Shown: in pieces, positions 19,716 to 28,530 of the stretch | How positions within the stretch are numbered: position 1 is the first letter of the stretch | Layout of the letters: each line of letters begins with the position of its first letter | Source of the DNA: Methylobacterium sp. | GTDB lineage: Bacteria; Pseudomonadota; Alphaproteobacteria; Rhizobiales; Beijerinckiaceae | Assembly: GCA_002928875.1 (NCBI GenBank) | Contig: PERO01000004.1 | Coordinates: 62,001-126,000 of the forward strand | Direction: 5' to 3' | DNA length: 64,000 nt | Notes under the pieces: generated by a model | What the model saw: the letters and a program-made list of their open reading frames with translations, nothing else | The model's database searches: none | What the model was told of the DNA's origin: nothing | Translations under genes and position numbers: made by a program

Positions 19716-20693
19716 TCAGGCCGCGAGATGCGCCGTGAATTTGGGCTCGATCAGCGCGGCGACAACCCCCTTCACATCGATATCGGGCTTGATCACGCCG
19801 GCTTCCTGCAGGGCGAGGCCCGCGGCGGTGATCGCTTCCGCCTGCACCTTGCCGATCGCGCTTGTCGAGAGGTCGGTGCGGGTCAGCTGGCGGGCGATCA
19901 CGGGCTCCGGCAGGCGGGCGGCGGCGACCAAGGCGGCCTGAACCGGCTTGATGTCGGCGAGCGCTGCCTTGCGGGCGGTTTCATAGACATTGATGACGCG
20001 CCGCACGATTTCGGGGTTCTTGTCGGCGAAGGCCGTCGGCGTGTTCAGGATGCCCCAGGTGTTATGCTCGGGCTTGCGGTGGAAGAGCGTGGCGCCATCC
20101 TCGAGTTCGGCGGCGGCCATCAGCGGGTCGAGGCCCGCCCAGGCATCGACATCGCCGCGGGCCAGTGCCGTGCGGCCATCGGCATGCTGCAGCAGGACGA
20201 GGCGGGCATCGCGCTCCTTGAGGCCCGCTTCGGCGAGCGCGCGGATGAGAAAGATGTGCGGATCGGTGCCGCGCGTGACGGCGATGGACTTGCCTTTGAG
20301 ATCCGCGACCTTCGCGATGCCCTTGCCCGGCTTCGTGACGAGCGCCGTCCATTCGGGCCGCGAATAGACCGAGATCGACTGGATGGGGTTGCCGTTGATC
20401 CGGCCGAGCAGCGCGGCCGCACCGGCCGTCGAGCCGAAATCGATCGAGCCGGCATTGAGGAATTCGAGCGCCTTGTTCGAGCCGGCCGATTGAACCCAGC
20501 GGATCGCGATGTTGTCCTTCTCGAATTCCTTCTCGAGCAGCTTCTGGTCACGCAGGATCAGGCTCAGCGGGTTGTAGGTCGCCCAGTCGATGCGGATTTC
20601 CTTCACGGCCTGCGCGCGCAGCACGGAAGGCGCGGCGATCGCGCCGCCGAGGACGACACCGAGGGCCTGACGGCGGGAAAGGGAAAGGGTCAT
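19716..20693 (-). CDS. ssuA: Aliphatic sulfonate-type ABC transporter substrate-binding protein
   Basis: 325 residues from ATG 20693 with a GGAG site just upstream; the frame stays open far beyond this into antisense of mbfA. The N-terminus is a Tat-like signal (SRRQALG followed by a hydrophobic run to VLRAQA). The mature part resembles SsuA: KALEFLNAGSIDFGSTAG, ALVTKPGKGIAKVADLKGK and GRTALARGDVDAWAGLDP. It is the first gene of ssuA-ssuC-ssuB-osmC-membrane protein. No sulfonate monooxygenase gene is nearby, so desulfonation, if any, is encoded elsewhere. Confidence 0.88.
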   Translation of the reverse strand: MTLSLSRRQALGVVLGGAIAAPSVLRAQAVKEIRIDWATYNPLSLILRDQKLLEKEFEKDNIAIRWVQSAGSNKALEFLNAGSIDFGSTAGAAALLGRINGNPIQSISVYSRPEWTALVTKPGKGIAKVADLKGKSIAVTRGTDPHIFLIRALAEAGLKERDARLVLLQHADGRTALARGDVDAWAGLDPLMAAAELEDGATLFHRKPEHNTWGILNTPTAFADKNPEIVRRVINVYETARKAALADIKPVQAALVAAARLPEPVIARQLTRTDLSTSAIGKVQAEAITAAGLALQEAGVIKPDIDVKGVVAALIEPKFTAHLAA

Positions 20694-20720
20694 CGGGGGC
20701 TCCAGCGAAACTGCGTTGAA

Positions 20721-20761
20721 GAACGAAATGTTCCTTTTGACGAACAATTCGATATACCGAA
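20721..20761 (-). promoter_or_regulatory. Inverted repeats upstream of ssuA
   Basis: The AT-richer stretch before ssuA holds two short dyads: GAAC-N5-GTTC (20721-20733) and TTCG-N6-CGAA (20748-20761). On the minus strand a TTGCAC-like -35 and TATATC-like -10 lie here with short spacing. A regulator site (for example a LysR-type sulfur regulator) is plausible, but no known consensus is clearly matched. Confidence 0.3.
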
Positions 20762-20892
20762 CGATTTGTCCGTGCAAGCAGAATGTCCTTCTGTTCTGGT
20801 GGCGCGCGGTCGAGGCGCCTTCCAATGCTGCCCGGCGGGACAGAAAAATCTTGCCCGCGACCGCAAAACAGGGCGCTGGCCCGAAGTCGGAC

Positions 20893-20921
20893 TTGCACAG
20901 TTTAGAATCATTCGAAACAAT
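20893..20921 (+). promoter_or_regulatory. Putative mbfA promoter
   Basis: TTGCAC (20893-20898) and AACAAT (20916-20921) are separated by 17 bases, ahead of the mbfA start at 20958. The spacer is almost filled by the Irr-type palindrome at 20901-20917, the geometry expected for a repressed promoter. Confidence 0.45.
20901..20917 (+). promoter_or_regulatory. Iron control element (Irr box) upstream of mbfA
   Basis: TTTAGAATCATTCGAAA is a near-perfect dyad and differs at one position from the rhizobial iron control element form TTTAGAA-N3-TTCTAAA. It lies 40 bases before the mbfA start. In Bradyrhizobium and Agrobacterium the haem-responsive regulator Irr represses mbfA when iron is scarce, so this site very probably does the same here. 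Confidence 0.8.
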
Positions 20922-20957
20922 AGGGGCCTTCTCTCTTCCCCAAAACGAGGTGCCGCG

Positions 20958-21956
20958 ATGGGTTTCCTGTCGGCTTTCTCCCCCCGCAAGCGCATCGCCG
21001 ACCTCACCGAGCGCGAGGTCCTCGCCCTGGCCATCGCCAACGAGGAGGAGGACAGCCGCATCTACCAGACCTTCGCGGAGGCCTGCGCGGCGGAATTTCC
21101 GGCTTCCGCGCAGCTCTTCGAGGGCATGGCGGAGGAGGAGCGCGGCCACCGCGCGATGCTGTTCGATCTCTATCGCCAGCGCTTCGGCGAGCATCTGCCG
21201 CCCATCCGCCGCGAGGATGTGGGCGACTTCCTGACGCGCCGCCCGATGTGGTGGACCCAGACGCTGAAGCCGGAGCAGATGCGCACCGAGGCAGCCTTGA
21301 TGGAAATCCAGGCTGCGAATTTCTATGATTCCGCCGCAGCGCAATCGCTCGATACGCGTGTCCGCGAGATGTTCCTGCACCTCGCCGAGGTGGAGCGGGG
21401 CCACGAGAAGAAGGCCGAGCGGCTCGAGGGCGAACTCATCACCGAAGCGGCGGTCGAGGGCGAAAAGGCCGCGAGCCACCGGCAATTCGTGCTGACCTAT
21501 GTGCAACCCGGCCTTGCCGGGCTGATCGACGGTTCGGTGTCCACGCTGGCGCCGCTTTTCGCGGCAGCGTTCGCCACGAAGAACAACTGGGAGACCTTCC
21601 TCGTGGGCCTCGCGGCCTCGATCGGCGCCGGCATCTCGATGGGTATCACGGAAGCGATGAGCGATGACGGCAAGATTTCCGGCCGCGGCTCGCCGTTGTT
21701 GCGCGGCTTGGCTTGCGGGGTGATGACCACGGTGGGCGGGCTTGGCCACACGATGCCCTATCTCGTCCCGAACTCCCTGCCGAACGCCTTCTGGATCGCG
21801 ACCTGGCTCGCGGCCGCCATCGTCGCGGTCGAACTCGTGGCCATTGCCTGGATCCGCACGAAATACATGGAAACGCCGTTCACGCGCTCCATCGTGCAGG
21901 TCATCATCGGTGGCGCGCTGGTGCTGGGCGTGGGCATCCTGATCGGATCGTCCTGA
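20958..21956 (+). CDS. mbfA: Membrane-bound ferritin A (MbfA), rubrerythrin-VIT1 iron exporter
   Basis: 332 residues from ATG 20958, with GAGG about 8 bases upstream. Residues ~15-160 form a ferritin/rubrerythrin-like four-helix domain with metal ligands in NEEEDSR, EEERGH (59-64) and EVERGH (144-149). Residues ~175-332 form a VIT1/CCC1-type membrane domain with about five hydrophobic segments, including the GLIDGSVSTLAP and GLAASIGAGISMG motifs. In rhizobia MbfA exports iron and protects against iron and peroxide stress. The Irr box upstream fits this role. Confidence 0.93.
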   Translation: MGFLSAFSPRKRIADLTEREVLALAIANEEEDSRIYQTFAEACAAEFPASAQLFEGMAEEERGHRAMLFDLYRQRFGEHLPPIRREDVGDFLTRRPMWWTQTLKPEQMRTEAALMEIQAANFYDSAAAQSLDTRVREMFLHLAEVERGHEKKAERLEGELITEAAVEGEKAASHRQFVLTYVQPGLAGLIDGSVSTLAPLFAAAFATKNNWETFLVGLAASIGAGISMGITEAMSDDGKISGRGSPLLRGLACGVMTTVGGLGHTMPYLVPNSLPNAFWIATWLAAAIVAVELVAIAWIRTKYMETPFTRSIVQVIIGGALVLGVGILIGSS

Positions 21957-22015
21957 TCCCTGTTGCCATTCTGTTCCCAGGCGCTACGGTGATTGCCGGG
22001 CCGGGGAACGGGATC

Positions 22016-23545
22016 ATGGTGTCACGCGTCGCGACCGTCGCCTTCGAGGGGATCGAAGCGCGGCCGGTCGATGTGCAGGTGCAGGTGGCGAGCGGGTCGG
22101 TCGCCTTCGTGCTGGTCGGCCTGCCGGACAAGGCGGTGGCTGAATCGCGCGAGCGGGTGCGCGCCGCGCTCACCGCGTCCGGCCTCGCGCTGCCGGCAAA
22201 ACGCATCGTCGTCAATCTTGCGCCGGCGGATCTCCCCAAGGAGGGGAGCCACTACGATCTCCCCATCGCGCTCGGCATCATGGCGGCCATCGGCGCGATC
22301 CCGTCGGATGCGCTCGAAGGCTATTGCGTGCTGGGCGAACTGGCGCTCGATGGCTCGCTCTCGCCGGTCGCTGGCGTGCTGCCGGCGGCGATCTCGGCCG
22401 AGGGGCGGGGCCTCGGGCTCATCTGTCCCAAGGCGTCGGGGCCGGAAGCGGCCTGGGCAGGCGAGGCGATCGACATTCTCGCGGCGCAGAACCTCATCCA
22501 GATCGCGAACCACTTCAAGGGCACGCAGGTTTTGCGCCGGCCCGAACCGGCGATCCGCGCGGCCGATGGCATGCTGCCCGATCTCGGCGACATCAAGGGC
22601 CAGGAAAGCGCCAAGCGCGTGCTGGAAATCGCGGCGGCCGGCGGGCATCACCTGCTGATGGCCGGCCCGCCCGGCGCGGGGAAATCGATGCTCGCCGCGC
22701 GCCTTCCCTCCATCCTGCCGCCGCTGGAGCCGCGCGAATTGCTGGAGGTCTCGATGGTCCATTCCATTGCCGGGCTTCTGGGCGACGGGGCGCTGACCGA
22801 TCGCCGGCCCTTCCGCGCGCCGCATCATTCGGCCAGCATGGCGGCGCTGACCGGCGGTGGCCTGCATGCGAAACCGGGCGAGGTGAGCCTCGCGCATCGC
22901 GGCGTGCTGTTCCTGGATGAACTCCCCGAATTCTCCGCGCAGGCCCTCGATTCGCTGCGCCAGCCGATCGAGACCGGGGAGGTGGTGGTGAGCCGCGCGA
23001 ACCATCGCGCGACCTATCCCGCCCGGTTCCAGCTTGTCGCGGCAATGAATCCTTGCCGTTGCGGGCGGGCGCTCGAAGCCGGCTATGCCTGCAAGCGCGC
23101 CCCGAACGACAAATGCATGGCGCACTATGTCGGGCGCCTCTCGGGGCCATTGCTTGATCGCTTCGACCTCCTGATCGAGGTTTCGGCGGTGGATCTGAAC
23201 GATCTGCTGCTGCCCCCGCCGAAAGAGCGCTCGGCGGATGTGGCGAAGCGCGTGGCACGGGCGCGCGCCATCCAGCAGTCGCGGTTCGAGGCGCTAGGCG
23301 CGCCGGATATCCGCACCAATGCGGCAGCACCCGCCGCGCTGATCGAGGAGATCGCCCGCCCCGATGCCGAAGGCGCGGCGCTGCTGCGACAGGCGGCGGA
23401 AAAGCTGCGCCTTTCGGCGCGCGCCTTCCATCGTGTGCTGAAAGTCGCGCGGACGCTGGCCGATCTCGATGGCGATGCGACGGTGTCCCGTCGTCATCTC
23501 GCGGAGGCGGTGGCGATGCGCGCCCGCTCGCTCGAGGCGGTTTGA
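22016..23545 (+). CDS. comM: YifB/ComM family Mg chelatase-like AAA+ ATPase
   Basis: 509 residues from ATG 22016, the usual family size. The N-terminal ChlI-like domain starts MVSRVATVAFEGIEARPVDVQ. The AAA+ core has Walker A GPPGAGKSML, Walker B FLDELPEF and a cysteine-containing segment MNPCRCGRALEAGYAC, and the C-terminal Mg_chelatase_C domain follows (RAFHRVLKVARTLADLDG). ComM acts as a hexameric helicase promoting branch migration during natural transformation; whether this organism is competent is unknown. It follows mbfA after 59 bases. Confidence 0.93.
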   Translation: MVSRVATVAFEGIEARPVDVQVQVASGSVAFVLVGLPDKAVAESRERVRAALTASGLALPAKRIVVNLAPADLPKEGSHYDLPIALGIMAAIGAIPSDALEGYCVLGELALDGSLSPVAGVLPAAISAEGRGLGLICPKASGPEAAWAGEAIDILAAQNLIQIANHFKGTQVLRRPEPAIRAADGMLPDLGDIKGQESAKRVLEIAAAGGHHLLMAGPPGAGKSMLAARLPSILPPLEPRELLEVSMVHSIAGLLGDGALTDRRPFRAPHHSASMAALTGGGLHAKPGEVSLAHRGVLFLDELPEFSAQALDSLRQPIETGEVVVSRANHRATYPARFQLVAAMNPCRCGRALEAGYACKRAPNDKCMAHYVGRLSGPLLDRFDLLIEVSAVDLNDLLLPPPKERSADVAKRVARARAIQQSRFEALGAPDIRTNAAAPAALIEEIARPDAEGAALLRQAAEKLRLSARAFHRVLKVARTLADLDGDATVSRRHLAEAVAMRARSLEAV

Positions 23546-23582
23546 CGCCCGGCCAAACGCAAGCTTCCCTTAAGCAGAAGCG

Positions 23583-25439
23583 GTGATTCCCGAATCCGGC
23601 CAAGGCGTTGTTCACCATCGCGCGCCATGTTCGCTGCACGACAAGAAGAAGTTCGGCAACAGGCATAACCGTCTGGTGGGCGTCATGGTTGGGTTGAGTG
23701 CGGCGGGGCTCGCCTGGGCCCTCGCATCGAGTTTTGGCGCGATCGCGATCGTGATGATCGCCATCTGCCTGTGGCTGATTGTCGATCAGCGTCGGCAGCG
23801 GGCCGAATTGCGCGCGCTCGCCGGCGAACGCCTGAAGCTTGCCGAGCGGCTCGACCGCATCGGGCGGGCACGCGCGGAAATCGAGGCGGCCAACGAGGCG
23901 AAATCGCGCTTCCTAGCGACCGTCAGCCACGAGATCCGCACGCCGTTGAACGGCGTGCTCGGCATGGCCGACCTGATGCTCGACACGCGCCTCGACCCCG
24001 AGCAGGCGAATTATGCCCGCGCCATCAAGACCTCCGGCGAGGCGCTGCTGACACTCATCGAGGAAATCCTCGATTTCTCGCGCATCGAGGCGGGCAAGCT
24101 CGCGATCGCCGAGGAGGATGTGGAAATCGCCCCGCTTCTCGAAGGCGTGATCGAATTGCTCGCGCCGCGTGCGCAGGGAAAGGGCCTCGAAATCGCGGCC
24201 CATGTCGCGCGCGACGTGCCGGCCGTGATCCGCGCCGATGGCAATCGCCTGCGTCAGGTCGTGACCAATCTCGCCGGCAATGCCGTGAAATTCACCGAAA
24301 GCGGCGGCGTGGGGCTCACCCTCGCCCGGCACGGGGCAGAAGGACTGGCGATCCGCATCGAGGATACGGGGCCGGGCATTCCCGCCGACCGGCAGGAGGC
24401 GATCTTCGCGGAATTCGAGCAGGCCGATCGCGAGACCGCCGCGCGTCATGGCGGCACCGGCCTCGGGCTCGCGATCTCGCGCCGCCTCGCGCGCCTGATG
24501 GGCGGCGACATCACGCTCGAAAGCGCGGAAGGGCGAGGCTCGGTCTTCACCCTGCTGCTGCCGCTCGAACCGGTCGCCGGGGTTTCGGCCACGGCCGAGG
24601 ATGCGGCGGGCGACCTCTCAGGATGCCGGGTGCTGGTTGTCAGCGCCGGCGCCTTCGAGGGGAACTTCATCGTCCGGACTTTGGCCGATCTCAAGGCCGA
24701 GGCGCGGCTCGCGACCTCACCGGCTGCGGCCCTGGCGCTGATCCAGGATTTCCGCCCGGACCGGATGATGATCGATGCGGCGCTCGGGCCGGAGGATGCG
24801 CGCGCGCTTGTAGCGGCCGGGCAGGCCATCGGCTGCCGCCGGCATCTGGTTCTGCTGTCGCCCTTCGAGCGCCGGGCCTTCGGCGCGCCGCAGGCGGCGG
24901 GGTTCGACCGCTATCTCGTGAAGCCGGTGCGGCGCCGCTCGCTCATCGCCCAGTTGACGGATTGGGAGCCGGGGCAATCCGGCAAGATCGCCTGGGTCGA
25001 GGCCGAGACCATGCTCGCTGAGCCCCTCGCGGGGCGGCGGGTGCTGATCGCCGAGGACAACGACATCAACGCGTTGCTCGCCGGTCGACTGGTGGAACGG
25101 CTCGGCGGCAAGCCGATCCGCGCCTCCACGGGCCGCGAGGCCCTCGATCTCCTGCATGCCAGCGTCGCGCCGGGCGGCGTGCCCTTCGATTGCGTGCTGT
25201 TCGATGTGCGGATGCCGGAACTCGACGGCCTCTCGGCCATCGCCCAGTGGCGCGCGGTGGAGCAGCGGCTGAAGCGCGAGCCCGTTCCCGCCTTGGCCCT
25301 GACGGCCAATGCCTTCCGCGAGGATCGCGCGGCCTGCCTTGCCGCAGGCTTCGATGCCTTTCTCGCCAAGCCGCTGGATAGCGAGGCATTCCTCGCGGCC
25401 CTCAATCGCCTGTTGAAGACCCGCCGCGCGGTGGCGTGA
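23583..25439 (+). CDS. Hybrid sensor histidine kinase with a degenerate and an intact receiver
   Basis: Up to 618 residues from GTG 23583; ATG 23685 is a possible later start. Two adjacent membrane segments (about 31-68) have almost no periplasmic loop. A HisKA domain carries His116 in [10 protein letters not shown], and the HATPase domain has [16 protein letters not shown] and [10 protein letters not shown]. Receiver 1 (about 348-458) keeps an Asp-like MMID strand and the late KP but lacks the acidic pair (VVSAG). Receiver 2 (about 486-612) is intact, with EDND, Asp541 in [10 protein letters not shown] and AKP. No cognate regulator is adjacent. Input may come from within the membrane. Confidence 0.9.
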   Translation: MIPESGQGVVHHRAPCSLHDKKKFGNRHNRLVGVMVGLSAAGLAWALASSFGAIAIVMIAICLWLIVDQRRQRAELRALAGERLKLAERLDRIGRARAEIEAANEAKSRFLATVSHEIRTPLNGVLGMADLMLDTRLDPEQANYARAIKTSGEALLTLIEEILDFSRIEAGKLAIAEEDVEIAPLLEGVIELLAPRAQGKGLEIAAHVARDVPAVIRADGNRLRQVVTNLAGNAVKFTESGGVGLTLARHGAEGLAIRIEDTGPGIPADRQEAIFAEFEQADRETAARHGGTGLGLAISRRLARLMGGDITLESAEGRGSVFTLLLPLEPVAGVSATAEDAAGDLSGCRVLVVSAGAFEGNFIVRTLADLKAEARLATSPAAALALIQDFRPDRMMIDAALGPEDARALVAAGQAIGCRRHLVLLSPFERRAFGAPQAAGFDRYLVKPVRRRSLIAQLTDWEPGQSGKIAWVEAETMLAEPLAGRRVLIAEDNDINALLAGRLVERLGGKPIRASTGREALDLLHASVAPGGVPFDCVLFDVRMPELDGLSAIAQWRAVEQRLKREPVPALALTANAFREDRAACLAAGFDAFLAKPLDSEAFLAALNRLLKTRRAVA

Positions 25440-25447
25440 TGCGCGTT

Positions 25448-25465
25448 TGGTCATGACTTTGTCAC
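25448..25465 (+). promoter_or_regulatory. Pho-box-like site upstream of olsB
   Basis: TGGTCAT-GACT-TTGTCAC follows the 7-4-7 layout of the PhoB box, two direct CTGTCAT-type heptamers separated by four bases; each half keeps the GTCA core in place plus the last base. It lies 70 bases before the acyltransferase start. In Sinorhizobium, olsB is induced by phosphate starvation through PhoB, so site and gene support each other. Confidence 0.6.
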
Positions 25466-25519
25466 GAAATCCGGGCATGCGCTTCACAAGCCGGCCCGAA
25501 TTTCTGTCAAGAACATGCC

Positions 25520-25535
25520 GGCAGGAGAGCCTGCC
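25520..25535 (+). promoter_or_regulatory. Hairpin holding the olsB ribosome binding site
   Basis: A perfect 6-bp inverted repeat (GGCAGG / CCTGCC) with a 4-base loop ends one base before the ATG at 25536. The GGAG ribosome-binding core lies in the 3' side of the first arm and the loop, so folding would partly block initiation. The geometry is clear; function is inferred. Confidence 0.4.
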
Positions 25536-26498
25536 ATGCTTCGCCCGCGCTCCGGCGCGTCTGCCGAATCCGCCTCTTCCCCCCGTGGCTGGCGTGTGCT
25601 GGCCCCCGTCCCGCTCTTGTCCCGCCAGCTTGTCACGCGCTTCAACCCGACCGAACGGGTGGTGCGCGATACCGGCGGCCTGCCGGAAATCCTCGGGCGC
25701 ATCGGCGATCTCGAGGTACGGCTGGCCCGCACGACGAAGGATATCCGCCGCTGCCAGCGCCTGCGCTTCAAGGTGTTCTACAACGAGATGGGCGCCAGGG
25801 CCGATGCGCGCGGCTTCATCTCGCGGCGCGATATCGATCCCTATGACCGGCTCTGCGACCATGTGATGGTCATCGACCGCAAGGGCAAGATCAACCGCTT
25901 CGGCAAGGCGAAGCCGAAGGTGATCGGCACCTACCGGCTGTTGCGCTCCGATGTCGCCGCGGCGCATGGCGTCGATTTCTACACGGCGGGCGAATACGAC
26001 CTGACGCGCTTCCTCGATGCCAATCGCGGGTTGCGCCTGCTGGAACTCGGCCGTTCCTGCGTGCTCGAACCTTATCGCGGCAAGCGCACGGTGGAACTGC
26101 TCTGGCACGGCGTGTGGAGCTACATCCTGCATCACCGCATCGATGTCATGTTCGGCTGCGCGAGCTTCGAGGGCGTGGAGCCGGAGAAACTCGCCTTGCC
26201 GCTCGCATTCCTCGAGCACCATGCCGCCGGAAACCGCGATGCACGCGTGAGGGCCTTGCCGGGCTTGCATGTGCGCATGGACCGGCTTCCGCAGGAGGCG
26301 GTGGATCTCAGGGCCGCGATGAAGACGTTGCCGCCGCTCATCAAGGGCTATCTGCGCCTCGGTGCGACCTTCGGCGACGGCGCGGTGGTGGATCACCAGT
26401 TCGGCACCACCGACGTCTTCGTGACCCTGCGCGTCGCCGATATCGACCCGCGCTATATCGAGCATTACGGCGCCGATGCGAGCCGCTACGCCGCCTGA
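25536..26498 (+). CDS. olsB: L-ornithine N-alpha-acyltransferase (OlsB-like GNAT protein)
   Basis: 320 residues from ATG 25536, chosen for the GGAG site 8 bases upstream (ATG 25515 is the alternative). The protein fits the OlsB branch of the GNAT superfamily: CQRLRFKVFYNEMGARAD near the N-terminal third, YDRLCDHVMVID, VIGTYRLLR, LELGRSCVLEPYRGKRTVELLW and MFGCASFEG. OlsB transfers 3-hydroxyacyl chains from acyl carrier protein to ornithine, giving lyso-ornithine lipid. No olsA acyltransferase is adjacent. The Pho-box-like site upstream supports the assignment. Confidence 0.8.
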   Translation: MLRPRSGASAESASSPRGWRVLAPVPLLSRQLVTRFNPTERVVRDTGGLPEILGRIGDLEVRLARTTKDIRRCQRLRFKVFYNEMGARADARGFISRRDIDPYDRLCDHVMVIDRKGKINRFGKAKPKVIGTYRLLRSDVAAAHGVDFYTAGEYDLTRFLDANRGLRLLELGRSCVLEPYRGKRTVELLWHGVWSYILHHRIDVMFGCASFEGVEPEKLALPLAFLEHHAAGNRDARVRALPGLHVRMDRLPQEAVDLRAAMKTLPPLIKGYLRLGATFGDGAVVDHQFGTTDVFVTLRVADIDPRYIEHYGADASRYAA

Positions 26499-26507
26499 AG
26501 GCGAGGC

Positions 26508-27362
26508 TCACAGGCAGGCCCGCAAGCCCTCGCGGTAGCTGGGACAACAGAAGCGGTAGCGCAAGGCCGAGCGGATCAGCCCGTTCGCGACGCGCTTGTT
26601 CTCGCCATAGAAGCTGCGCCCCATTTCGGAAAGCTGCGCCTCCTCGAAGGGGATATCCGGCGGCACCGGCACGCCCAGCAGATGCGCGGCGAATTCCACC
26701 ACATCCTGCGGCGGCGCGGGCTCGAGATCGGTGAGGTTGAAGGTGCCGAGCCTGCCCTCGTGCCGGCTCGCGGCGACGAGCGCACCGGCAATATCCGCGA
26801 CATGGATGCGATTGAAGACCTGCCCCGGCTTGATGATCCGCCGCGCGGTGCCGGCGCGCAGGTTGTCGATCGCCGAGCGTCCCGGTCCGTAGATGCCGGA
26901 AAGGCGGAAAATCCCGAGATCGCAACCCTTGTCTTGGGCAAAGGCCTGCCAGCCTTCCTCCGCCTCGACGCGCTGGCGCGAGCGCAGCGAGACCGGCCGG
27001 AGCGGGCTCTCCTCGTCCACCCATTGCGCGTCATGATCGCCATAGACGCCGACGGTCGAGAGATACATCACGCGCGTCAGCGCCGGCGAAGCGCCCAGCG
27101 CATCGCGCAGGACGCGCAAGGCGGGATCCCCGCGATCGCCGGGTGGTGCGGAGACGAGCACATGCGTCGCGCGGGCGATCGCCGCTTCCAATGCAGGGTT
27201 CGCCGCCTCGCCATCAAAGGGCAGGGCGTCCCAGCCTTCGCCTTTCAATCGCGCGACCTTATCCGGTGAGCGCGCCGTCACCGTGATGGATGAGAACAAC
27301 CCGCGCGCTTCCATCGCGAAGGCCGAGGCGGAATAACCGAAACCGAGGATCAGGAGATGCAT
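26508..27362 (-). CDS. NAD(P)-dependent SDR/epimerase family protein (YeeZ-like)
   Basis: 284 residues from ATG 27362, which leaves 7 bases after the queG stop (an upstream ATG at 27398 would overlap queG). The N-terminal Rossmann motif is ILGFGYSASAFA, then VSAPPGD, MYLSTVGVYGDHDAQWVDE, a serine/arginine-rich segment and FRLSGIYGPGRS. The tyrosine of the YxxxK motif is replaced by the SLRSRQRVEAE region, so the canonical SDR catalytic pair is not clear. Such proteins commonly sit beside queG and fzlA in rhizobia. The substrate is unknown. Confidence 0.85.
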   Translation of the reverse strand: MHLLILGFGYSASAFAMEARGLFSSITVTARSPDKVARLKGEGWDALPFDGEAANPALEAAIARATHVLVSAPPGDRGDPALRVLRDALGASPALTRVMYLSTVGVYGDHDAQWVDEESPLRPVSLRSRQRVEAEEGWQAFAQDKGCDLGIFRLSGIYGPGRSAIDNLRAGTARRIIKPGQVFNRIHVADIAGALVAASRHEGRLGTFNLTDLEPAPPQDVVEFAAHLLGVPVPPDIPFEEAQLSEMGRSFYGENKRVANGLIRSALRYRFCCPSYREGLRACL

Positions 27363-27369
27363 GCCAGGC

Positions 27370-28530
27370 TCATGTCGCACCGGAAGCGGTTTCGGCAAGG
27401 GTCAATTCGGCAAGCGCCCCATCCCATTCGTCGCGCACCTGCCTGTCGGTCTCGGCGGGGGCGTGGCGGCGCGCGAGGTCCGCAAAGGCATCCGCCGGCA
27501 AGAGGCGCGAGAGCGCCCAGATCGCCGCGCCACGCACCACCGGATTGGCATCCTGAAGATGCGGTTCGGCGGAAGCCGCCAGAGCCGGATTGCCGCTGTT
27601 GCCGATGCCGATCAGCACGTTGCGCAGGAAACGGTCGCGCCCCGTGCGCTTGATCGGCGTGCCGGCGAAGCGCGCGCGAAATGCCGCGTCATCGAGCGTC
27701 GCATATTCCGCGAGCGGACGGTGCAGCAGGTCGGTCCGGGTCGCGAGCCGCGCGTCCCGCGTCGCTTGCGCGAACTTGTTCCAGGGGCAGACGGCGATGC
27801 AATCGTCGCAGCCGAAGATGCGGTTGCCGATCTTCTCGCGGAATTCCCGCGCGATCGGGCCCTTGTGCTCGATGGTGAGGTAGGCGATGCAGCGCCGCGC
27901 ATCGAGCTGGTAGGGCGCGGGGAAGGCGTCCGTCGGGCAGATGTCGAGACAGCGCCGGCAGGAGCCGCAATGGTCGGCTTCCGGTGCATCCGGCTCCAGC
28001 GGCAGCGTGGTGTAGATCGCGCCGAGGAAGAGCCAGTTGCCGAAGTCCCGGCTCACCAGCACGGTGTGCTTGCCCTGCCAGCCGAGCCCGGCCTCGGCGG
28101 CGAGCGGCTTTTCGAGCACGGGTGCCGTATCCACGAAGACCTTCACCGCCGCGCCGGTCTTCGCGACGAAATCCACCGCGAAGGCTTTCAGCCGCCCCTT
28201 GATGACATCGTGGTAATCGCGCCGCACGGCATAGGCCGAGAGCGCGCCGGTTTCGCGGCTTTCGAGGAGCGCGAGGGGCGAGAATTCCGGCGCGTGGTTC
28301 ACGCCGAGCATGATGACGCTTCGCGCCTCGGGCCAGAGGCCGGCGGGGCTCGCGCGCTTTTCGGGCTCGCGCGCCATCCAGTCCATCTCGCCGGCATGGC
28401 CGAGGGAGAGCCAGTGCCTCAGCCGTGATTCGCGCTCCTCAGGGGCATGGGCCGGGGCGATGCCGAAGGTGGAAAAGCCGTGCTTCCCGATGAGTGTCGG
28501 CAGCCAGGCCCTGGCTTCGGCCGGGCTCAG
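27370..28530 (-). CDS. queG: Epoxyqueuosine reductase QueG
   Basis: Last step of queuosine tRNA modification, reduction of epoxyqueuosine using cobalamin and two [4Fe-4S] clusters. Ferredoxin-like motifs are CGSCRRCLDICPTDAF and CDDCIAVCPWN, followed by HEAT-like repeats at the C-terminus (NPVVRGAAIWALSRL). The start is unusual: the homologous N-terminus begins around LSPAEARAWLPTLIGKHGF, but no in-frame ATG, GTG or TTG lies there. The only upstream ATG (28656) would read 129 bases into fzlA. A CTG at 28530 overlapping the fzlA stop is used here provisionally. Confidence 0.88.
   Translation of the reverse strand: MSPAEARAWLPTLIGKHGFSTFGIAPAHAPEERESRLRHWLSLGHAGEMDWMAREPEKRASPAGLWPEARSVIMLGVNHAPEFSPLALLESRETGALSAYAVRRDYHDVIKGRLKAFAVDFVAKTGAAVKVFVDTAPVLEKPLAAEAGLGWQGKHTVLVSRDFGNWLFLGAIYTTLPLEPDAPEADHCGSCRRCLDICPTDAFPAPYQLDARRCIAYLTIEHKGPIAREFREKIGNRIFGCDDCIAVCPWNKFAQATRDARLATRTDLLHRPLAEYATLDDAAFRARFAGTPIKRTGRDRFLRNVLIGIGNSGNPALAASAEPHLQDANPVVRGAAIWALSRLLPADAFADLARRHAPAETDRQVRDEWDGALAELTLAETASGAT

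Noticed and set aside
18345-21956. 1203-codon plus-strand frame opposite the ssu operon running into mbfA
   Set aside because: Only the part from 20958 is MbfA; the rest is antisense to ABC transporter genes and lacks family features.
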